Source: Desmodesmus armatus
Taxonomy: Eukaryota; Chlorophyta; Chlorophyceae; Sphaeropleales; Scenedesmaceae
Direction of reading: 5' to 3'
Length of the DNA stretch: 64,000 nucleotides
Assembly: GCA_007449985.2 (NCBI GenBank)
Contig: VIIQ02000831.1
Location: forward strand, 186,001-250,000
Made by a program: the position numbers and the translations under genes. The notes beneath the pieces were generated by a model that did not search any database, was not told where the DNA came from, and saw only the letters and a list, made by a program, of their open reading frames with translations. Of this stretch, positions 23,101 to 33,116 are shown in pieces. Positions within the stretch are counted from its first letter, which is position 1, and the number at the start of each line of letters is the position of its first letter.

Positions 23101-26100
23101 TGGTGGTCTCTGATGGTGCGTACATCATCAACTCCTCCCCCTCCTCCCCCACCCCCCACAATAAACGCCCCCCCCCCCACCCCCCACCCCCCGGCCGCCG
23201 CACGGTCCTCCTCACCCTCCTTGACCTGCAGCTGCTCCATCTCAGCCACAGGTGCGCCTTCTTCAGGTGCAGCTCCTATTGGATATTCCTTCTACTGAAA
23301 TTTAGGCACATCAACCTTCACTCCTGCTCCAATCTCCTCATCATCTCCATCCAGCCAGTCCCTCAGCTTGGCCACTATGGTCTCTGATAGTTTGAATACA
23401 ACAGCTCCTCCCCCTGCCCCCCCCCCAACACACACACCCGCCCCCGCCGCCGCAACAACACCCACCTCCTCCTCCACCTGCAGTTGCTCCATCTCAGCCA
23501 CAGGTGCAGCAGCTCCTTCCTCCGCTGCTGCTGCCCCCTTCACTCCTGTACCAATTTCCTCATCATCTCCATCCAGCCAGTCTTTCAGTTTGGCCATGAT
23601 GGTCTCAGATGCGTTGCTGCTGAGGCCGTCTGTGGTGGTGATGATGCCTGGCTTGATCTGGGCCAACAGCTTCTCAACAAGCTCATCAGTGCTGTCACCT
23701 AGCACCTGTGTGTGGAGGGGAGGGGGGGGGAGGGGGGGGGGATAGGGGGGGGGGAGGGGGGAAGGGAGGGGGGGAGGGGGGAAGGGAGGGGGGGAGGGGG
23801 GGAGGGGGGAAGGGAGGGGGGGGCATATGGATGGTGAGTGTGTGTGGGGGGGGGGGGGGAGTGAGCCCCGATATACCTGTGGACTATACAAGTACTACTC
23901 TCTGATGTGTTGGCTGCTGAGGCTATTGGTGGTGGTGATGATGCCAGGCTTGATCTGAGCCAACAGCTTCTCAACAAGCTCATCAGTGCTGTCACCTAGG
24001 ACCTGTGAGGTGGGAGGGTGTGGGGGGGGGGGGGGGGGGGGGGGCAGGAAAAGGGGGGGGAGGGGGCCATTGAGTAAGCCCACAACTTAGCTGTGGAAGA
24101 TACAAGTACTACTTATGAATTGTGTCCGACAGGTCAAGGCCAAAAGCTTCCCAAGAAGCTCGTCCGTGCTGTCACCCAGGACCTGTGAGGTGGGAGGAGG
24201 GGGGGGGGGGGGAGAGCATGGTGAGTGTGCGGGGAGGGGGCAGGAAGCCAAGCCGTACAACTCCAAGGTTGGTTGTGCACAGCACAGATACTGCCCCATC
24301 GTAAACTATGCCTTGAGAGAGGTTGAGGCCGACAGCTTTGCAACGAGCTCATCAGTGCTGTCACATAAGACCTGTGGGGTGGGTTTGAGGGGGAAAAGGG
24401 GGAGCATGCATGCTGTGTGTGTGGTGTGTGTGTGTGTTGGGGGGGGGGGGGGGAGAGGAGAGGGCTGGGGGGGGGGGGGGGGGGGGGGCATGTCTGGTGG
24501 TGGGTGGCCGGGAAAGGGAAACGGGAGGCAGGGAGACAAAGTAGAACAGCCCCCAAAGTGGACTGTGATCAGCCAAACATGCGGGAGAAGCCCGTACAAC
24601 TCCTGGCCCTATTTCAAACCCGCTGTCATCACTGTGCAGCAATGCATGCACGCCTTGCTTGCTCACACTGTAACTGTAGGGGTTAACTAAAAATAATAAT
24701 AAATGATTAATAATAAAATTAATAATAATAATAATTAAAACAACCACTGCAGGGTTGCCTCCCACTGGGACAACTGAGTCCACTCAGCCACCTGGATGAG
24801 AAGGAATCATGCAGAGGACAACCCCACGGTATCAAACAGCGGCTGGGGGAGGGGGGTGTACGGCTGTGCCACTGTGCTTGGTGTCTTGCAACACCAAGCC
24901 TCTGCCCCTCGTGCACCAGTCACCGTTGACTGAGCAACCCCCCAAACCTCTTCACACATGATGACAAACCACCTGTGCCCTTTTCAACTACCCTTTTCCA
25001 CCAGCGCTTTGTAACATGCGAGTGGTTGCTTTGCCTCTGCTGAAAGTACATGTTGTACTGACAGTGACACATGGCCACCTTGCTTGTACACACTGTAGGG
25101 GTCAACCACTGCAGGGTTGCCTCTCATTGGGGCTGCGGGGTCCCTGAGCTCCAACGAGAAGGAACCAAGCAGAGGCCAACCCACGGTGTTCAAACAATGG
25201 CTGCAGGGGTGTGTAGACAGAGGGAGTGCATCCAGCCAATGCATGAACCATCCAAGGATGTGACATTGTGTGTGTGGGGGGGGGGTACGTGGCTGTGGCT
25301 GAGCAGCTGTGCAACTGTGCTGTGTGTCTTGCAACTCCATGCCTCTGTCCCTTGTGCATCAGTCACCCTTGACAGAGACAACCCCCAAATCCCCCTCACC
25401 CTTGATGACAAAGCACCTGTACCCTTTCCAACTCCGATTGCTTTGTCACGTGCCAGTGGTTGCCCTTTCTTCTGCTGATAGCACCGTGCTATCAGCAAAA
25501 CAAAGGGCAACCACTGGCATGTTACAAAGCAATCGTTGTTGGAAAGGATACAGGTGCTTTGTCTGTGACAGCACGCAAAAATCAGTTTACTGACAGTGAC
25601 ATCACTGTCGATATATCACTATCGATGCATGGGCACCTTGCTTGCATATTCATAGTATGCTACACAAGTAATCCCTGTGCCTAACACACTGTAGGGATCA
25701 ACCACTGCAGGGTTGCCTCTCATTGGGACTGCTGTGTCCAGAAGCACCCAAAAGAAGGAACCATCCAGAGTTCAACCTAGGGTGTCCAAGCAGTGGCAGC
25801 AAGTGTGTGTGTAGGCGGGGGGGGGGGGGTACGTGTCCCTGACTGTGCAGCTGTGCAACTGTGCTTTGGGTCTTTGCAGCACCGTGCCTCTGCCCCTGTT
25901 CCATCAGTCACCCTTGACTGAGCAGACCCACACCTCCTCACAACTGATGTCAAAACCATCTGTACCCTTTCAAACAACCAGCGCTTTGTAACATGCGAGT
26001 GGTTGCATTCCCTCTGCTGGAAGCTCAGGTTGTACTGACAGTGACGCATGGGCACCTTGCAAGTACACACACACAGTACGGGTTGACCACTGCAGGGTTG

Positions 26101-29100
26101 CCTCTCATTGGGACTGCCGAGTCAATGAAAGCCCCAATGAGAAGGAACTATGCAGAGGTCAACCCACGGTGTCCAAGCAGTGGCTGCGGGTGTGTCGACA
26201 GATGGATGTAGTAGTTTGAGTTGTGCTGTTGTGTCTTTCATGTCACAGCCCTAAACCCCACAACAGCATCTGTGTGTGCATGTAGGCTGTGCCTGCATTG
26301 CAACATTGTCCGGTGTTTGGGATTAACACGGTCCAGCTCAGTCGATAGACGTGGTCTCCTGAGTCTTCAGTCTCGAGTCGTTTCTGTGGTTGGTTTCAGT
26401 GAGAAGATCGTCAGGTGGCTGCTTCTCGCGTAGCGGTCAAGGACAGCGTCCCTTTCTTGCAATTTTGTACCCCTCGCTTGTCAAACTATATGGTGGAGTC
26501 GGAGGGCATGCTGTCCTAGAGGCAGCACCCTAGCGGTCTCTCACTCCTAGCCCCTTCAGCTAGTCACTCCCAGACCCTCCTGCAGCATGGTCCGAATTCT
26601 GCCTTACGGATTCGGTCGTTTCGTGGAGGTGGATGAGCAGTTTCTCACGCAAGGCAGCCAGTCACGGCAGTTGCAGCATGCTGAGGCAGAGCGTGCTGCA
26701 GCACAGGAACAGGCCAGTCAGCTGCAGCGGCAGCTGGAGCTTTCTGAGCAGCGGGCCCAGCAGCTGGAGCAGCTACTGCAGCAGGCAGAGTCACAGCAGG
26801 ATCAGCTGTCCGCAGAGGCCCACCAGTGGTATGAGCTGTCCAAGCTGTTGCAGGACCGGCTTCAGCAGCAGTCACTTGGACAGGAGCAGCAACTCTAGCA
26901 GGAGGTCACCAAGCTGCAGCAGCAGCTTGAGCACTCCAACAGTCGGTCTGAACAGCTGGAGCAGCAGCTACAGTGTTCCCAGCAGAAGCTTCAATGCGCG
27001 GAGCAGCAGGCCCAACAGCAGCAGTTACAGTACAACCAGCGGGAGCGCTTGCAGCTTCAAGAGCAGCAGGACCAGTGTATCCAGCTCCAGTTCCAGGTCA
27101 TTCAGCTGCAAACCCAGGTCATCCAGGTACAGTCGCAGCTGGAGCAGACCCAACAGCAGTCTCAACAGCAGCAGTGTCGCTTACAGGACCAGCTAGAGGC
27201 TACCCAGCAGTCTGTCCAGCCCTTGCAGCAACAGGTCCGTCAGCTACAGCAGGACCTGCAGTTGTCTCAACACCAGTTGCATGAGGCAGCTTCCATGCAC
27301 GACCAGTTGACTGCAGAGGTGCAGCACTGGTACGGCAAAGCTTGCAGCAGCCAAGCCGAGCTGCGGCAGGTGCAGCAGCAGCACGACAGCATGGCTGCTG
27401 AGCTGCAGCTGTGGCGGCAGTGGGCTGCCCAGCAACAGCAGCTAGATGCCCCGCAGCAGTTTGACAGTCAGGAGGCTGGCACACCCCCTGGGTACCCGCC
27501 TCTTGCTGCCCCTAGTGCCAGCAGCGTCTCTGCTGCTGCCTTCTCCAGCAGCAGTGGCAACAGCAGCCCTGTCACAGCTTTCCCTTCTGGCAGCAACAGC
27601 CCGGTCAGCCTTGCCCCCAGCGGCAACGGTGGCTGGCAGGATGATGCCTTTGACGACACACGCAGCAGTGTGTTGCCGTTGGTGGTTGCTCCTGTGGGTG
27701 GTTCTGGTGACTTCACACTTGTCCCCTCCCCGTCTGTTTCTTGGTTGGCCCTTGCATCAGGTGGTTTTTCTGGCGCATTTGTGTTTGGTGGCTACGCATC
27801 TGCAGCTCCGCAGGTTCGCAGCCGAGTCGGTCTTCCCTTCTCAGCAGCAGCAGCAGCAGCTCAGCCAGTGCAGCTCCCTGAGCGCACTGCTGGTGGCTTA
27901 GACCAGGTGCCCTGGTCTAGGTCAGTTGGAGGCCCCGGTCCCCCGTAGTGCGTTTTTTTTTCCTGGCAGCAGCGCGCAGCTGGTGTGTGCTCTAGCGGCA
28001 CACTTGTCTGGTTTGGTTGGTAAGTGCTTTGAGTGCCAGCACTGCCCTGGGTTGCCCTGTGGTGGTAACAATTCACACCACTACATTATGTAGTAGTTTG
28101 AGTTGTGCTGTTGTGTCTTTCATGTCACAGCCCTAAACCCCACAACAGCATCTGTGTGTGCATGTAGGCTGTGCCTGCATTGCAACATTGTCCGGTGTTC
28201 GCAGATGGTTTTGCACATGATGTTGTCTGTCTCAGGATCCCCTCCCAGATGGTTGTTGTGCCTTGCTTTTGGGTGCTGTGCTCTGCTTTTGGGCAAGACT
28301 TGACACGTTTGTAGGTGCTGGCTGGACACAGGTGCCCTACTCATGTTAGCGGCAAGTTCAGTAGAACCTCTTCGTGTGTACTGTGCTCGCTTTTCATTTG
28401 TGCTTGTGTGCTGTGCATACGTTCAGGCCAAGGTCCCTTGCCGGCTATTTACGCTTGGGCACACGGGTGCTCTCTTCTGTTGTGATTTGTGGTGTTTTTC
28501 GCAGTGTCGGCTGGTGTCTCTTCTGCATTGCCCACTTGGTGTGGTGTACTATGTTCCGGGCACCCCTGTGGCCTTGCAGATGCTTGTGGGGGTGTGTTGG
28601 CAGGGTGGGTGCAAGTTGTGTGTGGCTGGTGGGGTTGTGTGTGTTGGGATATTGCTTCCTTCAATTTTTTCTGCAGTGGTGCAGTCAGGAGGATTTGAGG
28701 CGGGTACTGTCCTTCCGCTCTTCCTGCTCTGGGGGGGTAGGAGGCGTAGCCACGCAGTTGTCGAGCAGGCTGAGCGTTAGTCCAGCAGTTGGGGACTGAC
28801 GTGTGTAGAGATGTGTGAGACTGCAGTGAGAATGCAGTGATCAGCCTGTTGTGGTGAAGTGGACACTACATTCTATCAGGGTGTCAGGTTCAGTGAGTGG
28901 AGTAGGAGACGCTATACTGTAGCAGAGTGTCGTGATGAGAGTGAGAAAGGAGTTGAATCAGTTGTACAGCCTGCATGACGCGTGTGTCAGTGTGTCTGGT
29001 TACAGCGGATGTCGATGAGGTCATAACAGTAAGGATACTCGGTTCCTGTGACTACAGCACTCACTGAGATATGTGATGTGTAGTGTTGTGCAAGTGAAGC

Positions 29101-30810
29101 AATGGCGAGGAAAATACATGGTAACAATTCACACCACTACATGGAGTACTTGAATACATGCAAGCTCACTAAGACTGTCCTACTAGATAGGCAAGCAACA
29201 GTGACGTAATCCCTCAGTGTGTGTGTTGGGGGGGGGGGTACGTGGTGACACTGAGCCCTTTTTTGTACCGTGGTGTCTGGGACGCAGCCCCTCAAACAAG
29301 ATCCACCCAATGGATGTTGCAGGCTTAGGCCTTGAACTGCCAAACACACCTCATCCCTTCAACAGCATTCCACATTCACCCCTGCCTCCCCTGTACTCCC
29401 CACCTCCGTCTGCACCCACTGCCTCTACAAATCCCGTACCAATGTACAGTACTGTCTCCCCCACCACCCCACCCCAGCCGACCCGTCTGCCCCAGGGCAC
29501 ATGCCTCCGTCCCTCCAAGCAGGACCGACACCCCACCCACGCTCCCTGCACCACCCCATCAAACCCCTGCAACCTTCCTGGCCCATTCCATACACCCCTC
29601 CCCTTCTCCTTCCCCCTCCCCATGCTTCCCTTTCCCCCACCCACCCACCCACCCAACCCCGCCCACCCCCCCCCCTTCCCTCCCCATCTCCTCCCTCGTC
29701 CCCCCCCCCCTCACACACCCCCCCCCTACCTTGTGCACTATCCAGGCCACAGTGGAGCTCTCAGTCCTGGCCTTGAGTCCATCCTCACACTGACGGGGGA
29801 TGGCCTGGGAGGGCACACAGCCAGGACAGGGGCAGCAGCAGAACAGAAGAGGGGGTGGGGGTGCGGGTTGGTCAGTCAGTACAGTGCCAGTTTGACTCAC
29901 ACATTATGAGCAGTGGAGCTCTCAGTCCTGGCCTTGAGCCCATCCTCACACTGACGGGGGATGGCCTGGGAGGACACACAGCCAGGACAGGGGCAGCAGC
30001 AGAACAGAAGAGGGGGTGGTGGGTTGGTCAGTCAGTACAGTGCCTTTATGATTTCTACATTATGAGCAGTGGCTCTCAGTCTTGGCCATCCTCACACTGA
30101 CGGGGGATGGCCTGGGAGGACACACAGCCAGGAAGGGAACAGCAGCCAAAGGGGGGGGTCTTCAGCCAGTGTACGTCATCACAACTCTTGCATGTTGAGC
30201 AGTGTACAGCAGTCAAAAGTTCGTGATGCATAGCTGAGTCAAGAGCAACCTTGGCCAGAAGCTGAGCTGCAGGTGTGTGCAGTTTCACCCTCCCCATCAA
30301 ACCACACACAGTGGATGACTTGCTAACACCATAGCTGGTCGACCAATCAAGGGAAGGGTGTCTGGGGGGACAGAGTTGGCCATGAGTCATACATCCATGT
30401 TTGCTGCCCGTGCTGTGTTTGGTCGTTTGCACTTTGTAAATGCGTAACGGACCCCGTCTGCCAATGACATCCACTTGATGATTGAGAAAGATGTAGTTGC
30501 TTCACCAGCTGTTGCCACCACGGCAATGCTGCTATGCACTAGTGTGTCCGTGTATCCATGCACCTACCCATGCAGCTATTACCACTGATACTGCCAGTAT
30601 CAGTGCCAGTGGCTCATGCAGCAATGCAACAATGCAGCAATGCAGCAGACCCACCTCCAATGTGCTGTCCCTGAAACCATCCACCCGGGTGTCAATGACA
30701 CTGTGCACTTTGGGGTGCAGCGTCTCTACCAGCAGATCGACCGCCTTGTCCTGCGCCTTATCTACGTAACCTTCGACCGATTCCTTCCACTGGCTCAGTT
30801 TGGCCATCAT
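20139..30810 (-). CDS. Unrecognised amphipathic-helix protein, multi-exon
   Basis: Not recognised. Seven exons were read on the minus strand, all in phase 0: 30810-30655, 29804-29730, 23705-23466 (or ending 23478), 22182-21949, 21434-21348, 20964-20917 and 20345-20139, about 348 residues. The first exon starts MMAKLSQWKESVEGYV and continues as charged amphipathic helix. Exon 3 has DELVEKLLAQIKPGI and AKLKDWLDGDDEEIG; exon 4 GLFGLDGQLPIFEEHAR; exon 5 ALQESLQEIVGEKAGD; the last exon KLQGKAGDIVTKVAALTMDA and a helical end. There is no signal peptide, membrane segment or catalytic motif. Long helices suggest a structural or lipid/membrane-associated protein, which is only a guess. Most introns contain damaged copies of the neighbouring exon ends, so some exon choices could be wrong and further exons may exist. 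Confidence 0.6.
20470..20569 (-). repeat. Decayed copy of the last-exon start
   Basis: On the minus strand an acceptor (TTTTCAG) is followed by a near-identical copy of the first 75 bp of the last exon (encoding KLQGKAGDVVTKVAALTMDA), then the sequence diverges. It lies 224 bp upstream of the real exon in transcript order. Confidence 0.85.
22290..24371 (-). repeat. Array of decayed exon-junction copies around exon 3
   Basis: In transcript order there are three copies of the exon-3 acceptor and start (from 24371, 24182 and 24002; GTCYTRKGTGACAGCACTGA-type sequence, two ending in early stops). Then comes the best copy, 23705. It is followed by four downstream copies of the exon end (AKL..WLDG.DEEIG.GVK and AEMEQLQ with a donor) at about 23390-23230, 23125-22990, 22860-22730 and 22470-22440. 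A decayed copy of the exon-4 start lies at about 22410-22290. C-rich or G-rich runs separate the copies. Confidence 0.85.
24680..24740. repeat. AT-rich AAT microsatellite
   Basis: About 60 bp of AATAATAAT-type sequence in otherwise GC-rich DNA, at the left edge of the tandem repeat block. Confidence 0.85.
24741..26206 (+). repeat. Four-unit tandem repeat block
   Basis: Units begin with CACTGCAGGGTTGCCTC at 24745, 25107, 25703 and 26088. Shared parts include GAGAAGGAAC..., CCACGGTGT, a GTGTG-T-GACAGAGGGAGT stretch, a G-run with TACGTG, GCGCTTTGTAACATGCGAGTG and TTGTACTGACAGTGAC. Unit 2 is longer because of the foldback. Unit 4 is split by the insertion that starts at 26207 and resumes at 29142. 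Related sequence recurs at 58855-58920 and 59400-59525. Confidence 0.85.
25407..25563. repeat. Long foldback, arms about 78 bp
   Basis: A nearly perfect inverted repeat centred on base 25485. The arms pair from 25407-25484 to 25563-25486 with a handful of mismatches; the inner 12 bp (TGCTGATAGCAC) pair exactly and the loop is one base. It is an inverted duplication of part of a tandem-repeat unit. If transcribed it would form a long hairpin RNA. Confidence 0.9.
26207..28085 (+). mobile_element. Transposon-like insertion, copy 1, with coiled-coil ORF
   Basis: Starts TGTAGTAGTTTGAGTTGT and ends ACAATTCACACCACTACA, an imperfect terminal inverted repeat of about 18 bp. The first 111 bp and last 22 bp are identical to those of the adjacent copy 28089-29141, while the middles differ. 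Copy 1 and copy 2 together are flanked by TGGA (26203-26206 and 29142-29145), a likely 4-bp target-site duplication. No transposase or reverse transcriptase was seen, so it is non-autonomous. TG...CA ends would also suit an LTR-type element. Confidence 0.7.
26587..27948 (+). pseudogene. Gln-rich coiled-coil ORF inside the insertion
   Basis: One frame of about 453 codons from ATG 26587, interrupted only by TAG at 26896-26898, where neighbouring codons suggest an original CAG. The N-terminal two thirds are heptad-rich Gln/Leu/Glu coiled coil (QLQRQLELSEQRAQQLEQLL and similar). The C-terminal third is Ser/Pro/Gly-rich and lacks Cys-His zinc knuckles. Gag-like or a captured host coiled-coil gene are both possible; no function is assigned. 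Confidence 0.6.
28089..29141 (+). mobile_element. Transposon-like insertion, copy 2
   Basis: Separated from copy 1 by TTA only. It has the same 111-bp head and 22-bp tail as copy 1, with an unrelated, T/G-rich middle that holds no convincing gene. It may be a deletion or capture derivative of the same family, or a solo LTR. Confidence 0.65.
29730..30125 (-). repeat. Tandem copies of exon 2 in the minus-strand gene
   Basis: In transcript order two decayed copies (exon-like starts at 30111 and 29965) precede the real exon (29804-29730). All share CAG|GCCATCCCCCGTCAGTG, encoding AIPRQCEDG. Only the last copy runs to a good donor (AAG|GTAGGG). Spacing is 146 and 161 bp. Confidence 0.85.
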
Positions 30811-30986
30811 CTTGACGTCGCTGCTGCTGCTGACTCAACCTTGATCTAGACAGCAGTAGATCAACCAACAGCTTTGGACAAGGAAAGCAAAACGAGCAAA
30901 CAGCGAGTGCATTACAGCATAAAGTTGCACGAAAGAAACTGCGATGTGTCAAAGCCGCTTTGGTATGACGCCAATCTTCGAATTTG

Positions 30987-31018
30987 TGACAGGTGGGTGA
31001 GATCTCACCCACCTGTCA
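30987..31018. repeat. Perfect 32-bp palindrome
   Basis: TGACAGGTGGGTGAGA followed directly by its exact reverse complement, with no loop. Confidence 0.95.
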
Positions 31019-31807
31019 TAGTTCTAGAAGGGCATGTCAGCCAAAGAGACCAGGCCTGCGCAGGGGTAAGCCGGTGCTCAAAGTCGGAATCACAACGTCG
31101 TGAATTTGATTCAGATCTCACTTCAAACCCGTCACAACGCTGGTAGTATACGGTATGACAGGTGCTGTTGTCCACAACAAAGACACCCATGGGGCCTGGG
31201 CCAGGCTGGCCAGGCATAGCTTGGCAAAGAAAGCAACAGTGGGCACTGTCCCCTCTGACACAGACATTGTGACAGCACTCACTCGTCCTCACCTTAGTCC
31301 ATGCATGAACCCTGACACAAAGCACACGGTCCCTGGGCAATTCCTGGGCACTGTCTGCCATGCTTACTCCTGCAGTTGTGGCACTGCAGCTTGTGAAGGG
31401 TATCGAACACGGTGGAGTTATACACGGCGGAATGGCCCCCACCAGAGAGCTTTCATTGTCCCCATTCCATACTAGAGGGGAAAGAGAGTGTGGCAGAGTT
31501 GGCACTGGTGACAGAGACAGAGACCCAGTTCCTACAACGGGTTGCAGACGTTTGGCAATGGAGGCGTCAGTGGATGCTGGAAGCTGGGATGTCATGCTGG
31601 CTGAGTATGCCAGCAAAAGACTGAGCTGACAGCTGCTGGCATGCTAGGCAGCTAGGCTGAGTCAGTCAACGGTGGGCTGGCAGGGCACACATCATTGTGT
31701 GTCAACTTGCTTGTTTGGCAAACAGCAGCCCTATCTCCCCTGATCAGGCAAACGGCGTTGACTGGTGCTGAACCCGACGGCAGTAACAACGCTTTTGCAG
31801 CTTTAAT

Positions 31808-31845
31808 CATGCGTGGTGTGTCACAATTTTGACACACCACGCATG
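31808..31845. repeat. Hairpin, 16-bp perfect arms
   Basis: CATGCGTGGTGTGTCA and its exact reverse complement, separated by a 6-base loop. Confidence 0.95.
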
Positions 31846-32543
31846 AAAGATACACTACCAATGCCAAGGTGGTGACCAGTACATGCATAGTCACAGGCTG
31901 TACAGTACTTGGCCGCCAAGTGGCTGTGTGCGGCTTGGACCTGGCATGTGAATTGCACCTGCCGGTTGGACTGCCGTCCATCGGCTCAGTTGCGCGCAGC
32001 CGTTGATGTTTGTTGCGTCATCAAGCAGTACAATGGCTGCAGCCACTGCAGTGCGCCAGCTGGCGCTGCTTGTTGCTGGCAGCCTGTTGATACCTTGAAT
32101 GTGCATATGGCCACATTGCCTATAGCAACCAGACTGCAAAAGGCTGGCATCTCTGCTTGCTTGTGCATCTTTGGCCACACTGAGTGTGTATTCATTGTTT
32201 GTCCAAGGCGCACCGTGTGCCACGGTTGCGGCATTCAGCCTACCTGCACAGCCTGGGTGTTGGGAGCCTCACATCCAAGGATGCTGGAGCAGGCGCTCTG
32301 TGACTTGCCTTCACCACTGTATTTGTTGCAATGCCAACTGCTCCCGCCTCAAGGTACAGTCCTGGCATATTTCTGGGTGCAGTCGTGTTTTCGCCAAACG
32401 TTCGGCTGGGTCGGACGGGGCCGGCCCGTTGGCTGAACCACATGCGGAACGGTATGATCGGTAAAAAACTTGTTTTGCCGCAGAAAGTCTCTAAAAAAGT
32501 CCCCAACGGCTGTGCAAGTAGCCGTTCCAGCCACATGACTTAT

Positions 32544-32576
32544 ACCTTCACCTGACCTTGAATGTCAGGTGAAGGT
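32544..32576. repeat. Hairpin, 13-bp perfect arms
   Basis: ACCTTCACCTGAC and its reverse complement with a 7-base loop. The matching place in the right copy (about 40855-40875) keeps only one arm. Confidence 0.9.
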
Positions 32577-33116
32577 TGCAGCTGAACGAGGCTGTTGACA
32601 ACGCCAGTTGAACGCCAAAAAAAAACCAGTCGAACCCCTGCTGGCCCCTATTTAGTTTTTTACTCGACAAAAGTATACTACAGCAATATTTGCTCAACGT
32701 CAGCAGCACAGTCTGCCAGGAGAACATTCTCCAGCCCTTCCTGTAGCCGTGTAGGCCCCTACTGCACACCAGAGCACGCCCCTGACTGCACATTGCAGCG
32801 GAAGCAGTCAAGCTACGGGCATCCAACTGCAATAGTGAAGGCAAACAGCAGAGGGCGACTGAACCCCATCAAGTTTGAATCCAAGGCCCTCAGCACGCTG
32901 CTCGCTTTGCAGGTGGGCTGAATGGCGCCATGATGGCACACGCGTGTGCCTTGGACAATCATGTGCACACACACTATGGCCATACTTGCACATCCAACGA
33001 AGGGCAGGCTGTCTGCAAGACGCAGCACCAGTGCAATGGTTGCCACCGTGTCGATCTGCTCCCGCCAACTCTGCATGAATGTACATCTGTCGCAGGATCT
33101 CTGGTCGGAGTTCACG

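Larger units (their letters stand above)
30811..33116. other. Gene-free region with several palindromes
   Basis: No supported gene. It contains the 5' flank of the minus-strand gene ending at 30810, three hairpins listed separately, and from about 32340 the left edge of the large duplicated block, which serves as 5' flank of F-box gene A. Confidence 0.55.

Noticed and set aside
26207..29141. Standard LTR retrotransposon with two LTRs
   Set aside because: The two outer copies share only a 111-bp head and a 22-bp tail, not full-length LTRs, and no reverse transcriptase or integrase was found. A deleted derivative remains possible.
29217..29909. 230-codon plus-strand Pro-rich frame
   Set aside because: C-rich intron DNA opposite the exon-2 array of the minus-strand gene.
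31005..31616. 203-codon minus-strand frame
   Set aside because: It starts in a palindrome-rich intergenic region and shows no domain or splice signals.
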